From positions 54,761,869-54,825,868 of the forward strand of contig NC_046683.1 in assembly GCF_009870125.1 (NCBI RefSeq): 64,000 bases of DNA. The letters are read 5' to 3'. Origin of the DNA: Drosophila pseudoobscura. Its lineage: Eukaryota; Arthropoda; Insecta; Diptera; Drosophilidae. This document shows positions 47,801 to 59,963 of the stretch, piece by piece; position 1 is the stretch's first letter; the number at the start of each line of letters is the position of its first letter. The position numbers and the translations under genes are program-made. The notes beneath the pieces are model-generated. The model did no database searches. It was not told where the DNA came from and was given only the letters and a program-made list of their open reading frames with translations.

Positions 47801-50800
47801 TTGAAAATATTTATTTAGAAATATTTTTTAAGGAAAAAAAAACGGTGGGAGAAACCTTCTGTCGATTGGAGCAGCATAGAGTCTCCGTCAAGCACACGAC
47901 ATGCATTTTGTTTTGCGTTTCTGGTCACCGAGAAAGGGCGAGCTCAACGCCATAGAGCACAACCTCTTTTACTTGTTTTTAGGTCATGAAATGTACTCAA
48001 TTGGGGCTCTTTCTCCTTTCTATATGAGGGCTGCTTTAAGTAGGTTTCCAGCTATAATTTCCCACTATATTCACTCGTCTTGATCTGCATTTGTCACTTT
48101 CGAATGAACCTGAAATTATAGCCACATGGCCATGGCCGCCACAGGAATACAAATGTTCCACTTGAGGAGTTCATTAATCCACTTGATTTCCAGTCTCACG
48201 CCTCACAGGGCCCCCCCCCGCTCCACCCCGGCCCACAGACAATGATTTATGAATCTCCACTCCCACTATCACCCACTGCCACCCCCTGCCGCCCAATACC
48301 ACCCACTGCCACCCACCGCTCTCCCATGTCGAAAGCACTTTGATATACTTGGCTTAGCAATTGTTTCGGTTGATATTTGGTTAATCAAGTGTCCACCTCT
48401 GCAGGGGCGGGGGGTGGGGGGGGTGCTCCTCGGACACGTGCCGCAAGAGCCGCAGCCCTCCCCCCTCCCCTCCCCCCGCCCAGACCGTTTCAATAAATTA
48501 ATTAGCCACAAAATTTATGATTATTGCCCCAAATGATTTCCGCTTTTTCTTTTCGGACTTTTGTTGCCGTTTTGTTTGATTTTTGGCTTTTTGCTTTTGC
48601 TTTTTGCTTTTGTTTTGGCAGTTCATAAATAATTCGTCTAATTTATGCACTGTCATACATATATTTCGTAATGGCAGGAAGGCGTGGCAAACCGATTGTT
48701 TATCCTCCACTCTGATCAGCCCACCCCCCCATCCTCCTCCCCCGCCCACTCAATTGCCTGGCACTCAATTTGCAATGGGAGGAGGAGGGGGGGGAGGAGC
48801 AGATGGATTGGGGCGAAGGTACAGTACGATTTCATAATTCAAATTCTTCGATTTATGAGCCAAAAACTGGCGAAATTCCCCAGGGGGTTTATCTTCTGCT
48901 GCTCCTCCTTTGGTTTGCACTTTAGATTGAGCCAACACCCTCCCCCCCCCCAACACCCCATGCAATGCTTGCTCTTGGCTTGTCCGTAATTTACGATTTT
49001 CGGCCAGGCCCCGAAAAACGCACTTCACTTGTGCGTAATACCAAGACAATTGTGTGCACAAACTGCAAGGATTCTCTAGGGCACCACTACGAGGAGGAGG
49101 AGCACTACTCGTATAGCATTTATCCCACCCCCAACCCCCTCACCCCCTCCCCCCCCACTAACCCCACAGCCAAGTGCATTGCTGTTACCGTATATCGGAT
49201 CTTTTCTGGTCATAAATTTCCCTTTTTCTGGTTAACTGCTGCTCCTGTTTTCTGGCCCAAAAATCCAACTATAGTAGTGTTTCGTTTTTACCGCCTCCCC
49301 GCCTCCCCGCCTCCCCGCCCCCCGGGGGGGGTGCTCCCTGGCCACAGATTGAGGGAGAATTGGATTCCTTTCCCCTGAATTTTTCGTAATTGGAGATTGC
49401 AGTTTGCAAAAACACAAAAAAAAAAAGTTTTGCCATTCAAAAAGTTTACTATTTGATTCAGTTTTCATCTCTGTATCCCTGTATCTATATCTACTCGTAC
49501 TCGTATTCGTACTCGTATTCGTATTCGTATCTGTGTGAATGTTTGTCTGAATTTACCCTCTGAAAAGTTTTAACATTTTTGACCAGTAATTGAACTCCGC
49601 AAAATGTCATAAAAATACACACACACACGGAGAGAGAGAGAGAGACAAGTGGGCTTCTAATTACTCGTACAATCTGTCATTTGGCCATTGTCTGGATGGC
49701 AGGGCTACTGGATGGCTGGAATGAAATTTGAGGCTAGACAAACTGTGAGGAAGCCATAAATCTATTGATGGCCTGCGGTGGCGAAACATTTTGTGGCACT
49801 GGAAAGATAGGCACTTAGATGTGCAAATATTTTCCACTCTCCTTTTTCATATTCATAGTTTCAGTATTCGGCTCTTGGCTGTGGCTGTCTGGTAGGCAAG
49901 TTTTTTAATTAAAAACAAATTCATGAATGCAATTTGCATGAAATTCAATTAAAGTTTTTATCTCTGGGCAACTGGTGGGGCTTCTGCTGCTCTAGCAGGA
50001 TGCTGGGCAAATTAATCATACGCACTGTGGTGCAATCAAGATGAAATCTAAGCCTGACAAACAGGACATTTGATTGGAATTTCCAGAGCCAAAGGCTTTG
50101 AGACCCAAACCAGAAAAGATCAAATGCCCTCCACCCAGTCTGTAAGAGGGCACTGAATAAATGAATGAATGAATGACTGACTAAGTGAATGGATGAATGC
50201 ACATCGAACGTGCCACAGTGGCGTGCCAAAAAAAGTTGCACGTACTGCAGTTGCATCCTCTTCAGCAGTTGCTTCTCCTCCCCCTCCCCCACCTCCTCCT
50301 CCTGCTCCTCCTCCTGCTCCTCCTCGTTTATTTGTGTTTGCATTTGCATTTACTTTTCCTTCACTTTTTGGCTTTCTCCGCCACTCATTCCGGCCATTCC
50401 TCGGCTCCTCCATTCCGCTGCTGTGTTTGCCAATGGCGATGGCCGTGTAATTTCTCTCAAAAACATCAACATCAAGAAGTAAAGAACTTTGGGTTGTTTC
50501 TCCGTCATTTTCGTTGTTTTTTTTGTTTTTTTTTGTTTCAAGTGCTCGTTCATTCGTTTCGTTGGTTCGTTTATTCGTTTATTCGTTTATTCGTTGGTTT
50601 ATTTCGGTATCAATGTAAATTTTAATTTGTTTGGCAAATATTTTCTTACACGAGTGCCACGGAACGGGAACGAGCAGAGATACGAGTATTTGGTTCGCTA
50701 ATTTGGCTGGAAAAGATGTGATGGAAGGGTGTACAGAGGGGAGGAATAAGCCCCCCAAAACAACGACTTTTTTGCTGCACTTTTCCCTGCAGAAACCATT

Positions 50801-53800
50801 TTGATATTCAATCTTCGCCCGGAAAAAGTTTCCTAAGAACAGCCGTAACCAAAAACGCAACCACCTCTATCCTTCTGCTGCCTGTCTGTGTGCCACATTC
50901 AACAAATTCCTGACAAAAAAAAAAACGAAGAGCAGAGGAAAAACCAAAAAACACGGAGGCGAAGGCGAAGGCGAAGGCGAAGAAAGTTAGTCACTTTTTA
51001 TTGTCGGGTAGAACATTTAAGTGGAGAAACGAGAATGTAAAGTTCCGGTTCTCGCAACTTGATCGGAACTAAGTAAGTGGCAAGACATTTGCACGCATGC
51101 CACAAGCAGTCCGTGGCGTCCCGTCCCGTCCCGTCCCGTCCCGTCCCGTCCCGCCCGTCCCGTCCCGTCCCGCCCGTCCCGTTCCGCCCTTCCCTTCCGC
51201 CTTGTTGCCTGTCAGTTTTCCTTACATGTCCCCCCGACAGGCAACGATTTTTTCAATTTGTGTGCGTAATTTCTGCTTAGGCGGCGGGGCCTGTACTCCG
51301 CAGTACAGAGCCCGTGTGAGTTCTCTCCGGCGGGGCGACAGTTTCCCAAAGTGACGATGACAGGCACAGAAGGTCGCCCCGCCGTCACTCTGACGTCCGC
51401 TGCTGTGGAGCGACTGTAGCTGAGGTCCTGTCCAAGGGTTGTGTGTGGCCCCAAGTCTAGACGGAGACACCACACTGAGAGGCAGGCTCCACAAAGTTTC
51501 ATTCGTCGCCAAGAACTCGCGGTGGGACGGGGGGACGGTGGGACTGTACTCCTCGTAGACTTTCAATTCATTAAACTTTAAATTTCAACTGACACAGTGA
51601 TGAAAGAGAATACGAATACGAGTGCGAATACGAATCCGAGTAAATTTCGCACACATTTTGTTCCTTTTTTTTGTGCTGACAAAAACTTAAATGAGCATTG
51701 TTCCTATCGCCATCTCTTTTGGCATTATTGTGCCGGGGGCTATAAAATAAATAAAATTGAAATTTTATGCAAATCACTGAAATGTTCAAATGTTGTTGCT
51801 GTGTTGCTGGCGTGTGGTGGCATGTGAAGCGGCAAAGCCGAATGACAACGATAATGCTGGGGAAAACGGAAGGAAGGAAGGACAGAGTGGAGACCGAATG
51901 GAATATGTTCGAAATGAGACAAGAAGTTAATTTAGGGAATCGCATTGGGGAATGGATCCTTGGGGTGGACTCCATGTTGAAGGCACGACACGAGTCCTGC
52001 CTGCGAAGCCATTTCAATTTGTTGAACAGATTTTTGTTTTTGCCGCAAAACTTTTATGGCGTCTTTTCGAAATTGTAAAACTCTTTCTGCGGGTGCCTTG
52101 GCGGTTGGGGGTTTGTTTAACGAAAAGTTGAAGGATCCAACAAGGAAGGAGTTCTAAGAATTCGATTGTAGCCTCCTATCGATACGATATAGGGTCACCT
52201 TTTCAACCAAATTTGTACTTACACTTTCGAAACGCACTGTACTCGTAATGCGTTCATAAGTAGAATTTTATCTGCCCCAAGATACATGCATATGTTTCCA
52301 GTTTCAACTTGAATGTTCATTTCCGGCCAACGAGAATGCCCGTATTCCGGCTGCCATTTGCTCTCCTTTCCCATCTTTGGTCTCAAGTTTAAATGCCAAA
52401 TGAGCTTCCGTACACACACAGACTCGGATGGACACCCAGAGATGGATCTGCCCCGGCCACAACTCGAGTGGCAAACGAATCCCAAAGCCAAATAGAATCC
52501 TGGCTCAGCAAATGTCCATCCATTCGACTTATTACATAATTAATAATTAGAACAGATCCAGAGAAGGCTGGTGCCAGAGAGGCCTGGCAAAGTATTTTAA
52601 TAACCCATCACATCACATGCCCCACTCAAGTTTCCATTGCCAGTGCCACATGCCACAGGACTGGGCGAGGGACTGGGAGGGGGAGGGGGACTGGGGGTGT
52701 GGAGGCAAGTGGATGGCAACTCAAATCAATGTGCGAAACGTGCTAATTGCGGCAGCTGTGCAAATGTGTGCCTGGCCCCGGCCATTTGATAGTTGACCAT
52801 CATTTTGATGGCTCAAATGCTTGCCTGTCGGGGCAGGGGCCATTCGGATGGGGCGGTGGGGTGTCCAGGATATCTTTAATGTGTTCGGAAGCCGCAAAAG
52901 ACGGAAAGAGACGGGCCAGAGAGCACATGGAAAAAATACTAATTGCCAAAGAGCGAGCAATGCCATGAAAAACACTCGAAGGAAGGAGAAACTTTTGCAT
53001 AAATGGCTGTCGAAACCTCAAACTACTCAAGAGGGTGTGTCGGTGTGTGTGTCGGTGTGTGTGTGAGGGGCGAGTGGGGGTGTGTGGGTGAGAGTGCGTC
53101 GTAAAAAATGGCAGCAGAAGAGCACTCATAGCCGCCGTAACACGTAATGAGATACTTCAAAATGATGTTATTGCTTTATTTATAGCGCTGCATAAAAAGA
53201 CAAAAACCTAAAAACAAAAAAGTACACACGGGAAGGTGCAGAACGGGGTGGGGGCTGGGTGGCATAGGTTTTCGGTAGGGGGGTGGGGGGGACAACCGCT
53301 TTTTATGCCCACGTGGATGGCCGTGTAGTTTCTCCTGCGACGCGGCACTCCTTTCGCACTTTTACAGCTGTTTCGCTTATTAAGTTTCGTCTGTCACACA
53401 CACACACACACACGCACACACACGCACAGTATCAGCGGAAGATACTCGTGTCAGCTATGGAGATACAGATACAGATACAGATACAGATACAGACACATGC
53501 TCGGCGTACATTGTGTGATGGTGTGATGGGTGCATAAATCGTATCTTTTGGCAAATAAAACCTGCAGCCTGTCGTGCCATCGCAGTGTCTGTCTCTCCTC
53601 TCTCCTCCTGAGGGTGGGGCAAGAGTGCTCTTCCACCTGCCCCCCCTGTGCCTGCCCTGTGGAACCCTCTCCTTGGATCCTCCTCGACTCCTCTGCTCTC
53701 CTCTAGCTCTTTTCTGCGTCTCTCTCGGATTGGCTAATAATTTTCTTGGAAAACTCGTTGAACCTGAGTAATTGCACCTCGGGGCATGGCATGGCATGGC

Positions 53801-55790
53801 TGGCTGCGGACATTGTTTAGATAAAAATAATTCGTGTTCATAAAATTATTCATGGCCCGCCATTTGATTAAAGGACACAGCAAGGAAGGAGCCTTGACAA
53901 TCATAAAGCGAGGAAAAACGGGAGAAGCCGAAATGAAATCAACTTCAGTGCGAGAATAAAAATATATATATATATATACGAGTGTGTGTGTGTGTCTGTG
54001 TGTGTGTGTGTGTTTCTGGACTAATAATAGATGAGGTCGTCTCTCTTTGCTACTAATCTTACTCTGTCTCGCTTTCTCTCTAGTGAAAGCACAAAATTTT
54101 AATTGAAAGCTAACATCAAAAAAGGAAAGAAAATGCAATTTTCCCAATCATCAGCAGCAGCAGCGGCAGCGACAGCAGCAGATGACAATTTGTGCAATTT
54201 TCTCAATCGTCAGTTGGCCGTCAGCAGAGGATGAAAGAAGATCGTCAAAGGGTTAATTTAATGGCTCTGGGCTTTGGTCTGCACCTCCCCCACGCTCTCG
54301 CTCTCCCTCTATGGCCTCCTCCTATTACTCTCTTTGAATGGAGGAGGAGCAGGAGCAGTATGTAGCTCCTGCCCGCTGCCTGCCTGAATGCTGACTCATG
54401 AAAAATTAACACACAAATCGCATGGGGCAGACATTTAAAATGCACTTTGTTGCAGCTGCATTGCATAAAATTATTGCAGAAACAAAAATGGTCGGCGATA
54501 AGAAAGCAACAGCAAAAACCTAAGAGAAAATTACACAAATATGAAGAGAGCAACGACACGGGGATACCCCATGGGACCGTAAATCGACGATTGTCCCTTC
54601 GAGGAGGGCATCGCATAGAATGCAGCATTTAGGCAGCTCTTCTGGGGTTCTTTCTGTGCCCAGACCACTCTGGCCGGCCCCATTACAGGGTATTCGGCAA
54701 TGCCTTTCGCCCGAATGCTTTAAAGTGCATCAATTTTAATGCAAATATGCAGCAAGCAGCAAGCAGCATTAACTTTTGCTGCGCTCTTAAAAATTTACAT
54801 AATTGCTGAGAGTCAGGCGAGAGAGGGAGAGAGAGAGAGGGAGAGGGAGAGGGAGAGAAAGGCGCCGCCAGAGCTGCCATCCAAAGCCCTCTCATGCATG
54901 TGTGTGTGTGTGTGTGTGTGTGAGAAATGTGCAGAGGAAAAGCAAAGGAAAACTTTAATGAAAAACGTCGAGCACTTTGCACAATTAACGATTTTTCATG
55001 ATTTTTCTCCTCCTCGTTCACGCTGGTCAGGCAATTTGCATAAATCAGTGCAAAGTATCTGTGACACATGGAGAGAGCACGCACTCCAGCACCAGCTCCA
55101 GCACCAGCCCCTGCTCCAGCTCCCGCTCCTGCTGCAGCTCCTCCGTGCACTCCGCTCCGCTGTAAGTGTGACCAGGCGGCGGGTCTCTGAAAAATGTTTA
55201 CACATTTGCAAATGTCTGAAGGTCAGGGAGAGGCGGTGTGTGGTGTGCGGTGTGCGGCAGCCACGTGCAACATGATTTAGGCGTTTGTTCGCTGAGTAAT
55301 TGTTGTGTGGCGTTGCGGCAGCAGTAAGGCCGTGTGGCGGGTGTAGCGGTGTGGCCGTGGCTCAGTGGCGCACTAGCTTTAATTTAATTTATGCAGCACC
55401 ACAACAGGAACAGGCAACAAAGTAACAACAGCAACAGCAGCAACAACAACAACTGCAACAACTGCTGGGTAACCAGCAACAGGAACAACACTAGCTATAC
55501 GAACGGAAGGAAGGAAGGAAGGAGTGCGCCCCACCGCCGCCTTGTCGAGGGCCACTAAGTGGCCGCTTCAGCGAAATTAAATGCACTCTCCCCGCCTCCA
55601 GAGAGACGGAGTCGTTGTTGTGTCGTCATCACAGTTGTTGCAAGGGTATGACAGGGTATGCCGGACAGGGCCTCGCCACAATGCCGGCAAAGGGAGGAAC
55701 ACAAATGAAGATCAGGCTGCTGCGCTGCTAGGGTAAACAACAGATCGAGCTCTCTTTGGCGAAAGAAGAAGAGAGCGAAACAAGCGAGGG
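44806..55790. other. Large intergenic region without recognised genes
   Basis: 11 kb of AT/GC-variable DNA rich in simple repeats: C19 at 46101-46119, GT block at 47227-47258, CTC/CTG at 50275-50325, TTCG repeats at 50550-50595, CCCGT pentamer array at 51120-51185, GATACA array at 53459-53495, GA blocks at 54815-54860 and GT at 54899-54922. ORFs here show no codon bias, splice context or family motif. It could contain an unrecognised non-coding RNA. Confidence 0.5.
51120..51185. repeat. CCCGT pentanucleotide array
   Basis: About 13 copies of CCCGT with a few CCCGCCCGT variants. A related TGTCC/CGTCC array lies at 63010-63048. Confidence 0.9.
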
Positions 55791-55957
55791 CCTTCGGCTG
55801 GCACTAGCAAGCGTTGCCTTCGGCTGGCACTCGCGAGCCTTGTCTTCGGCTGGCAATCGCAAGCGTGGCCTTCGGCTGGCACTAGCAAGCGTTGCCTTCG
55901 GCTGGCAATCGCAAGCGTTGTCTTCGGCTGGCACTCCCAAGCGTTGTCTTCGGCTGA
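55791..55957. repeat. 26-bp minisatellite, 6.4 copies
   Basis: Six head-to-tail units of 26 bp, each starting (C/T)CTTCGGCTGGCA and ending GCAAGCGTTG or a variant, plus a partial unit. Open in several frames on both strands; the ORFs are artefacts of the unit. Confidence 0.95.
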
Positions 55958-56044
55958 AGCTAGAGCGAGAGAGAGCCAAAGTACTCTAAGCTGCGGTGGG
56001 ATCAATGTGCATTACGGGACTGTATGGATATACTCGTTTGCATG

Positions 56045-56202
56045 CTCGGGAGAGAGCGATCCCTGGCGAAGAGCATCAAGAGAATGGCATGCATTTCGTT
56101 GCTCTCCAGCACAGTGGCGTCCTCGGGAGAGAGCGATCCCTGGCGAAGAGCATCAAGAGAATGGCATGCATTTCGTTGCTCTCCAGCACAGTGGCGTCCT
56201 CG
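56045..56202. repeat. Perfect 77-bp tandem duplication
   Basis: 56045-56121 and 56122-56198 are identical base for base; identity runs four bases further into the flank. The unit begins CTCGGGAGAGAGCG. It lies 90 bp from the 26-bp array. Confidence 0.95.
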
Positions 56203-58363
56203 CCCGTTGTGGCACTGTTCAAACGACATTAGTGGCCATCAAATGGTCGATTCGCGGCCATTAGAATGTAATTCCATTTTGCTATTATTTGCACAGGCTG
56301 CGCATCTTCGTGCAGCTGCCTCTAAGCTGAATTTATTATTATGGCCAGGCCAATGTGTTTAGTTTTATGGCCAAAGAGACGTGAAATGTTTATGCAACAG
56401 CAGGCAGCATGCAGCACCAGCACCAGAAGGAGATTGCATTTTGTCCGAGAAGCAGCTTCCGATGCAGAGAGTTATTTAATGCGTAATTACAGCGCAAATC
56501 TTGTTAAGAAGTCAAAGGAGAAACGGGATAAGATGAGCCAAAAGGAAAGGCAAGGAAAAGAAAAGATAGATGGTCCTCCTGCTGGCAACACTTTAAGCTT
56601 TCCCCTCAGATACAGAGCGAGCGGGGGGGAAAGAGTGTGGGGAAGGGGGGTGAGGGGGAGGGGGAGGGTAGAGGAATGAGCAACGCTGAGAGGCAGCTTA
56701 GTGTTTGCTTCATTGAATTCATAAGCGTCTCGAAAAGTAAATCCGAATGAACTTTGGCCAAAGTCGAGACCGCAAAAAGAAACAGGAAAAAGTGCAGCCA
56801 AAGGGAATCTCTCACATAAAAAGCTATGACTTGGCGGATATAGCGGGTAAACCAAGGATTTGCCACGACCCCAGCCACAGCCCCAGGCGCAGCTCCTTCT
56901 CGCCTCGAAGGACAGAGGAGAACATGGACGAGAGGGGGGCCAGCGACAACGGGTCGTCAAAAGTCAATTAACTGCAACACTTGCAGCACAACTTCAACTA
57001 ATTAGCGTACCGCTGCTGCTGCTGCTTGCTGCTGTCTGCTCGTTTCTCTCTATTCAACGCAGGGGCACGGGTGAGGGGGGGCTGCAAGGGGGCAAGGTGC
57101 AACTACCTGCTGCCAAAAGCAGAACGCACACAAAAACGTGTAGCATGCTTTTGGGGCTTGTGGTAAATAAGAATGCACTTAACGCGGGTTTTTAGATGAG
57201 GATCCACCACGACGAAGAGGAGGGGCGTCGCGCGAGAGGGGGACACTGAAGAGCAGAGGAGTGAAGCAGCACCACAGACTTTTACGAGATGAAAACTGTG
57301 TCAGGCTCCTCGTGGGTTAATTTGGGTTAGTTGTGGAGTGCAGGTGCTGCGATAGAGACACAGATAGAGACACAGATAGAGATAGAGACACTCACAGCGT
57401 ATTTACATAGATGTGGGGGATGCACGCGCAGAAAGGAACACCATTTCGGTTGAATCTTTCATTTCGCATTTGAATGAATTTGAATTCAGTAAAATAGCTG
57501 TGTGTCAGGCGATGTCATATTGATGGAATCATTCATTTTGAAGGGAATTATCTCCACACAAGAAGTAGAGCTTCATTTACCGAATGGATTCGCTTCGGTA
57601 TTCACCAGGCATCATCATTTTTACTGCGACAAATTCGAAAATTTCGGTTTTATCCTCTCGCTCACTCACCGCAGTGCTTGCACTCAGTTCTTTGGGATTC
57701 AGATTGATCCGAATCGGATTGATTCGTAATGATCGAAAGCATAAAAGAAACATGCAGATAGTTGTGATTGTGGATTCATACAGTGCTCTAGTATATGAAT
57801 CATTGCTTTAATTAGAGCGAACAACGTTCATCTATATATAGGTTTATTCTCAAAAGAAAGTTATATTTAACTCTGTTCTACTCTTTAATCATCCATTGAC
57901 TTTCAATGGAATCTTTTGCTATAAATAATTTCTTCATCCACTGCTTCTGACTTTTGCAATTTCACTGCTTCTCTGCTATCAGTCGTGCCATGCCCTGCCC
58001 CACCCATTCCTATTCCTATTCCTATTCCATTCCACAACAGGTGTCCTCTCTCTCTCTCTCTCTCTGTCTCTCTCTGTCCTTGTGTGGACCAAAACTCGCA
58101 AACATCGTCATCGTCATCATCATCGTTGGTGCTGTTTAATTAGGGTGTCGCTTGTTCTGGGTACGACATTTATCTTATCTGAACCGATTGGAGAGGCATT
58201 TGCGACAAGATGCGCTATCGGCGCTGTTCTGTGCTGTGCTGTGCCATTGATAACCAATAAACCACCGCAAGGCCCCAAAGCGGGGGATGCATTTCCATTT
58301 CCATTTCGATTTCGATTTCAATTTCTATTCCCCATCGGAGTAGATGTGACAGCGAGCGAGACG
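56203..58363. other. Upstream region of the membrane-protein gene
   Basis: It contains CTG repeats (57015-57035), GATAGAGACACA repeats (57352-57392), copy B of the dispersed repeat (57490-57770) and, at 57979-57984, TCAGTC: a perfect Inr match on the plus strand, 383 bases before the ATG, but without a full DPE. No other gene seen. Confidence 0.5.
57490..57770 (-). repeat. Diverged dispersed repeat, copy B
   Basis: Reverse complement of this stretch shares ordered blocks with 39428-39690 (AATCACAACTAT, CTTTCGATCATTACGA, GAGTGAGCG, ACCGAAATTT). Opposite orientation to copy A. Ends approximate. Confidence 0.55.
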
Positions 58364-59963
58364 ATGAACCTGCCTTCGAAGGTGCACAGCGTGCGGACAC
58401 GCCTCGTGGCGATGTTTTCGCTGCCCGATTTGCTGGGTATGTTTCCGATACATCACTTTCACGTGTCTCTGTCTCTGTCACTCACTGTCTCATGTGTGGC
58501 TTCTATTCTCAAGCATTGGCCTGCCTGTGGGCGAGTGGTTTCTCCTTGGGGTACTACTCAAAGTCCGCGTATGTGTACGACAATCTGTGGCCGCACTGGT
58601 ACGCTCTGGTGGGCGGCGCCGTCACCTTGGCCCTGGCCCTGGGCTGGACCCTGCGGAAGCACAAGAGGCAGAAGTACAGTTACGATCACTACTACGTCAT
58701 CTTCTACGGCCTGTTGTGCTCGCTGATGGGGAGCTGCTTCATGCTCACCAAGCAGTTGGGTGAGTCCTGCAGATGCGATGGAAACCCCCCGTCTAACTCG
58801 ATCTCCCAGCCGTTAGCTACTACTTCCACTTCGTGGGCCTGAGCGTCGTGTACCTGGCGGGCTTTAGCTACGTGAGCCTGCGATGCGACGCCTCGGGACT
58901 GCGACCCGCCAGGATCGCCCTGGCGAACGCCCTGCATGCCTGCGGCCTGGCCAGCGGATTTGTGGTCTTCAACGAGATGGAACCGCAGCGCTGCGGGCTG
59001 ATTACCCTCGGGATCGACCTGCTGCTGGTCTCTGTGGTGTGCCTCAACGAGCTGCTGCAGCACCTGGGCTGCCACAACTACAAGGAGTCGCGGGACCTGG
59101 TCTTCAACCTGCTGAACGAAGAGCGGATGGTATTCCTGCCCCGTCAGGCGGTGCTCGCACAGTTCGTGGGACGCACCGACTACCGGCTGCTGGCCGACCG
59201 GCAGTGGCTGGTCCTGGTCCTCGGGGGCTTCCTGGTGGTGCTGCAGAGGAGCTGCCTGCTCTTCTCCCCCGCCTACCTGCAGCTGATGTGGAGTGCCACC
59301 ACGGGGTATGTGCAGCGGACCCAGCTCTTCGCGCCGTTCGTCCTGTACGCCGGCGGCTGTGGTCTCGGGGCTCTGCTGCTGATGCGCTACACCCCCAAGC
59401 TGGTGTACCTCCTCTTTGGGGTCATCCAAGTCACGCTGATCGTGGCCCTGCTGTGCATCTACAGCGAGGAGCAGTCGGAGCACTGCTTCCTCTTCCTGTG
59501 CCTCATCTACGCCACCGTGGGCGTCCTCTCCAGCCAGGCCCTCCACTGGCTGCTCGAGTGCTCGCCCTTCCTCTACGCGGAGCTGGCCCTGGCCACCGGC
59601 TTCGTGCTGCAGCTGGGCATCCTCGAGGGCCACAAGTACGAGGCGAATGTGGATGACACTTGGACGGCCCTGCTGGCGGTCAGTGTGGTCTCGCTGGTGC
59701 TCACCTCTCTGGCCGTCCCCGTGGTGCAGTGGCTGCAGCCCTACTCCGCCAGCCTCGTGGACGTGCGCAATCGCCTGCTGGGCATACGACGACTCTCCTC
59801 CGCCGCGGAACAGACGCAGTTCTGGCAGACGAACCACTTCCTGGCCCACAACAAACCGCCCCACGAGCTGCAGTCCGTGCGGCTGTCCAAGAGTCGCATC
59901 TTCCAGCAGTATCCGATTAGTGGCCTCATCGACACCCCCGACAGTCCCAAGCAGAAGTTCTGA
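58364..59963 (+). CDS. 12-helix membrane protein, MFS-like fold, three exons
   Basis: Exons 58364-58436, 58514-58759 and 58810-59963; donors GG|GTATGT and GG|GTGAGT, acceptors CTCAAG and CTCCCAG, phases 1 and 1, 490 aa. I do not recognise the gene. Seen: about 12 hydrophobic helices (for example LALACLWASGFSLGY, YYVIFYGLLCSLMGSCFML, LFAPFVLYAGGCGLGALLLM, WTALLAVSVVSLVLTSLAV). A hydrophilic loop of about 50 residues sits between helices 6 and 7 (HNYKESRDLVFNLLNEERM), the layout of major facilitator transporters. The classic MFS loop 2-3 motif is not obvious (loop is RKHKRQKYSYDHY). A cytoplasmic tail of about 75 residues ends SPKQKF. The substrate cannot be read from sequence. The long minus-strand ORF over exon 3 is a shadow. 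Confidence 0.85.
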
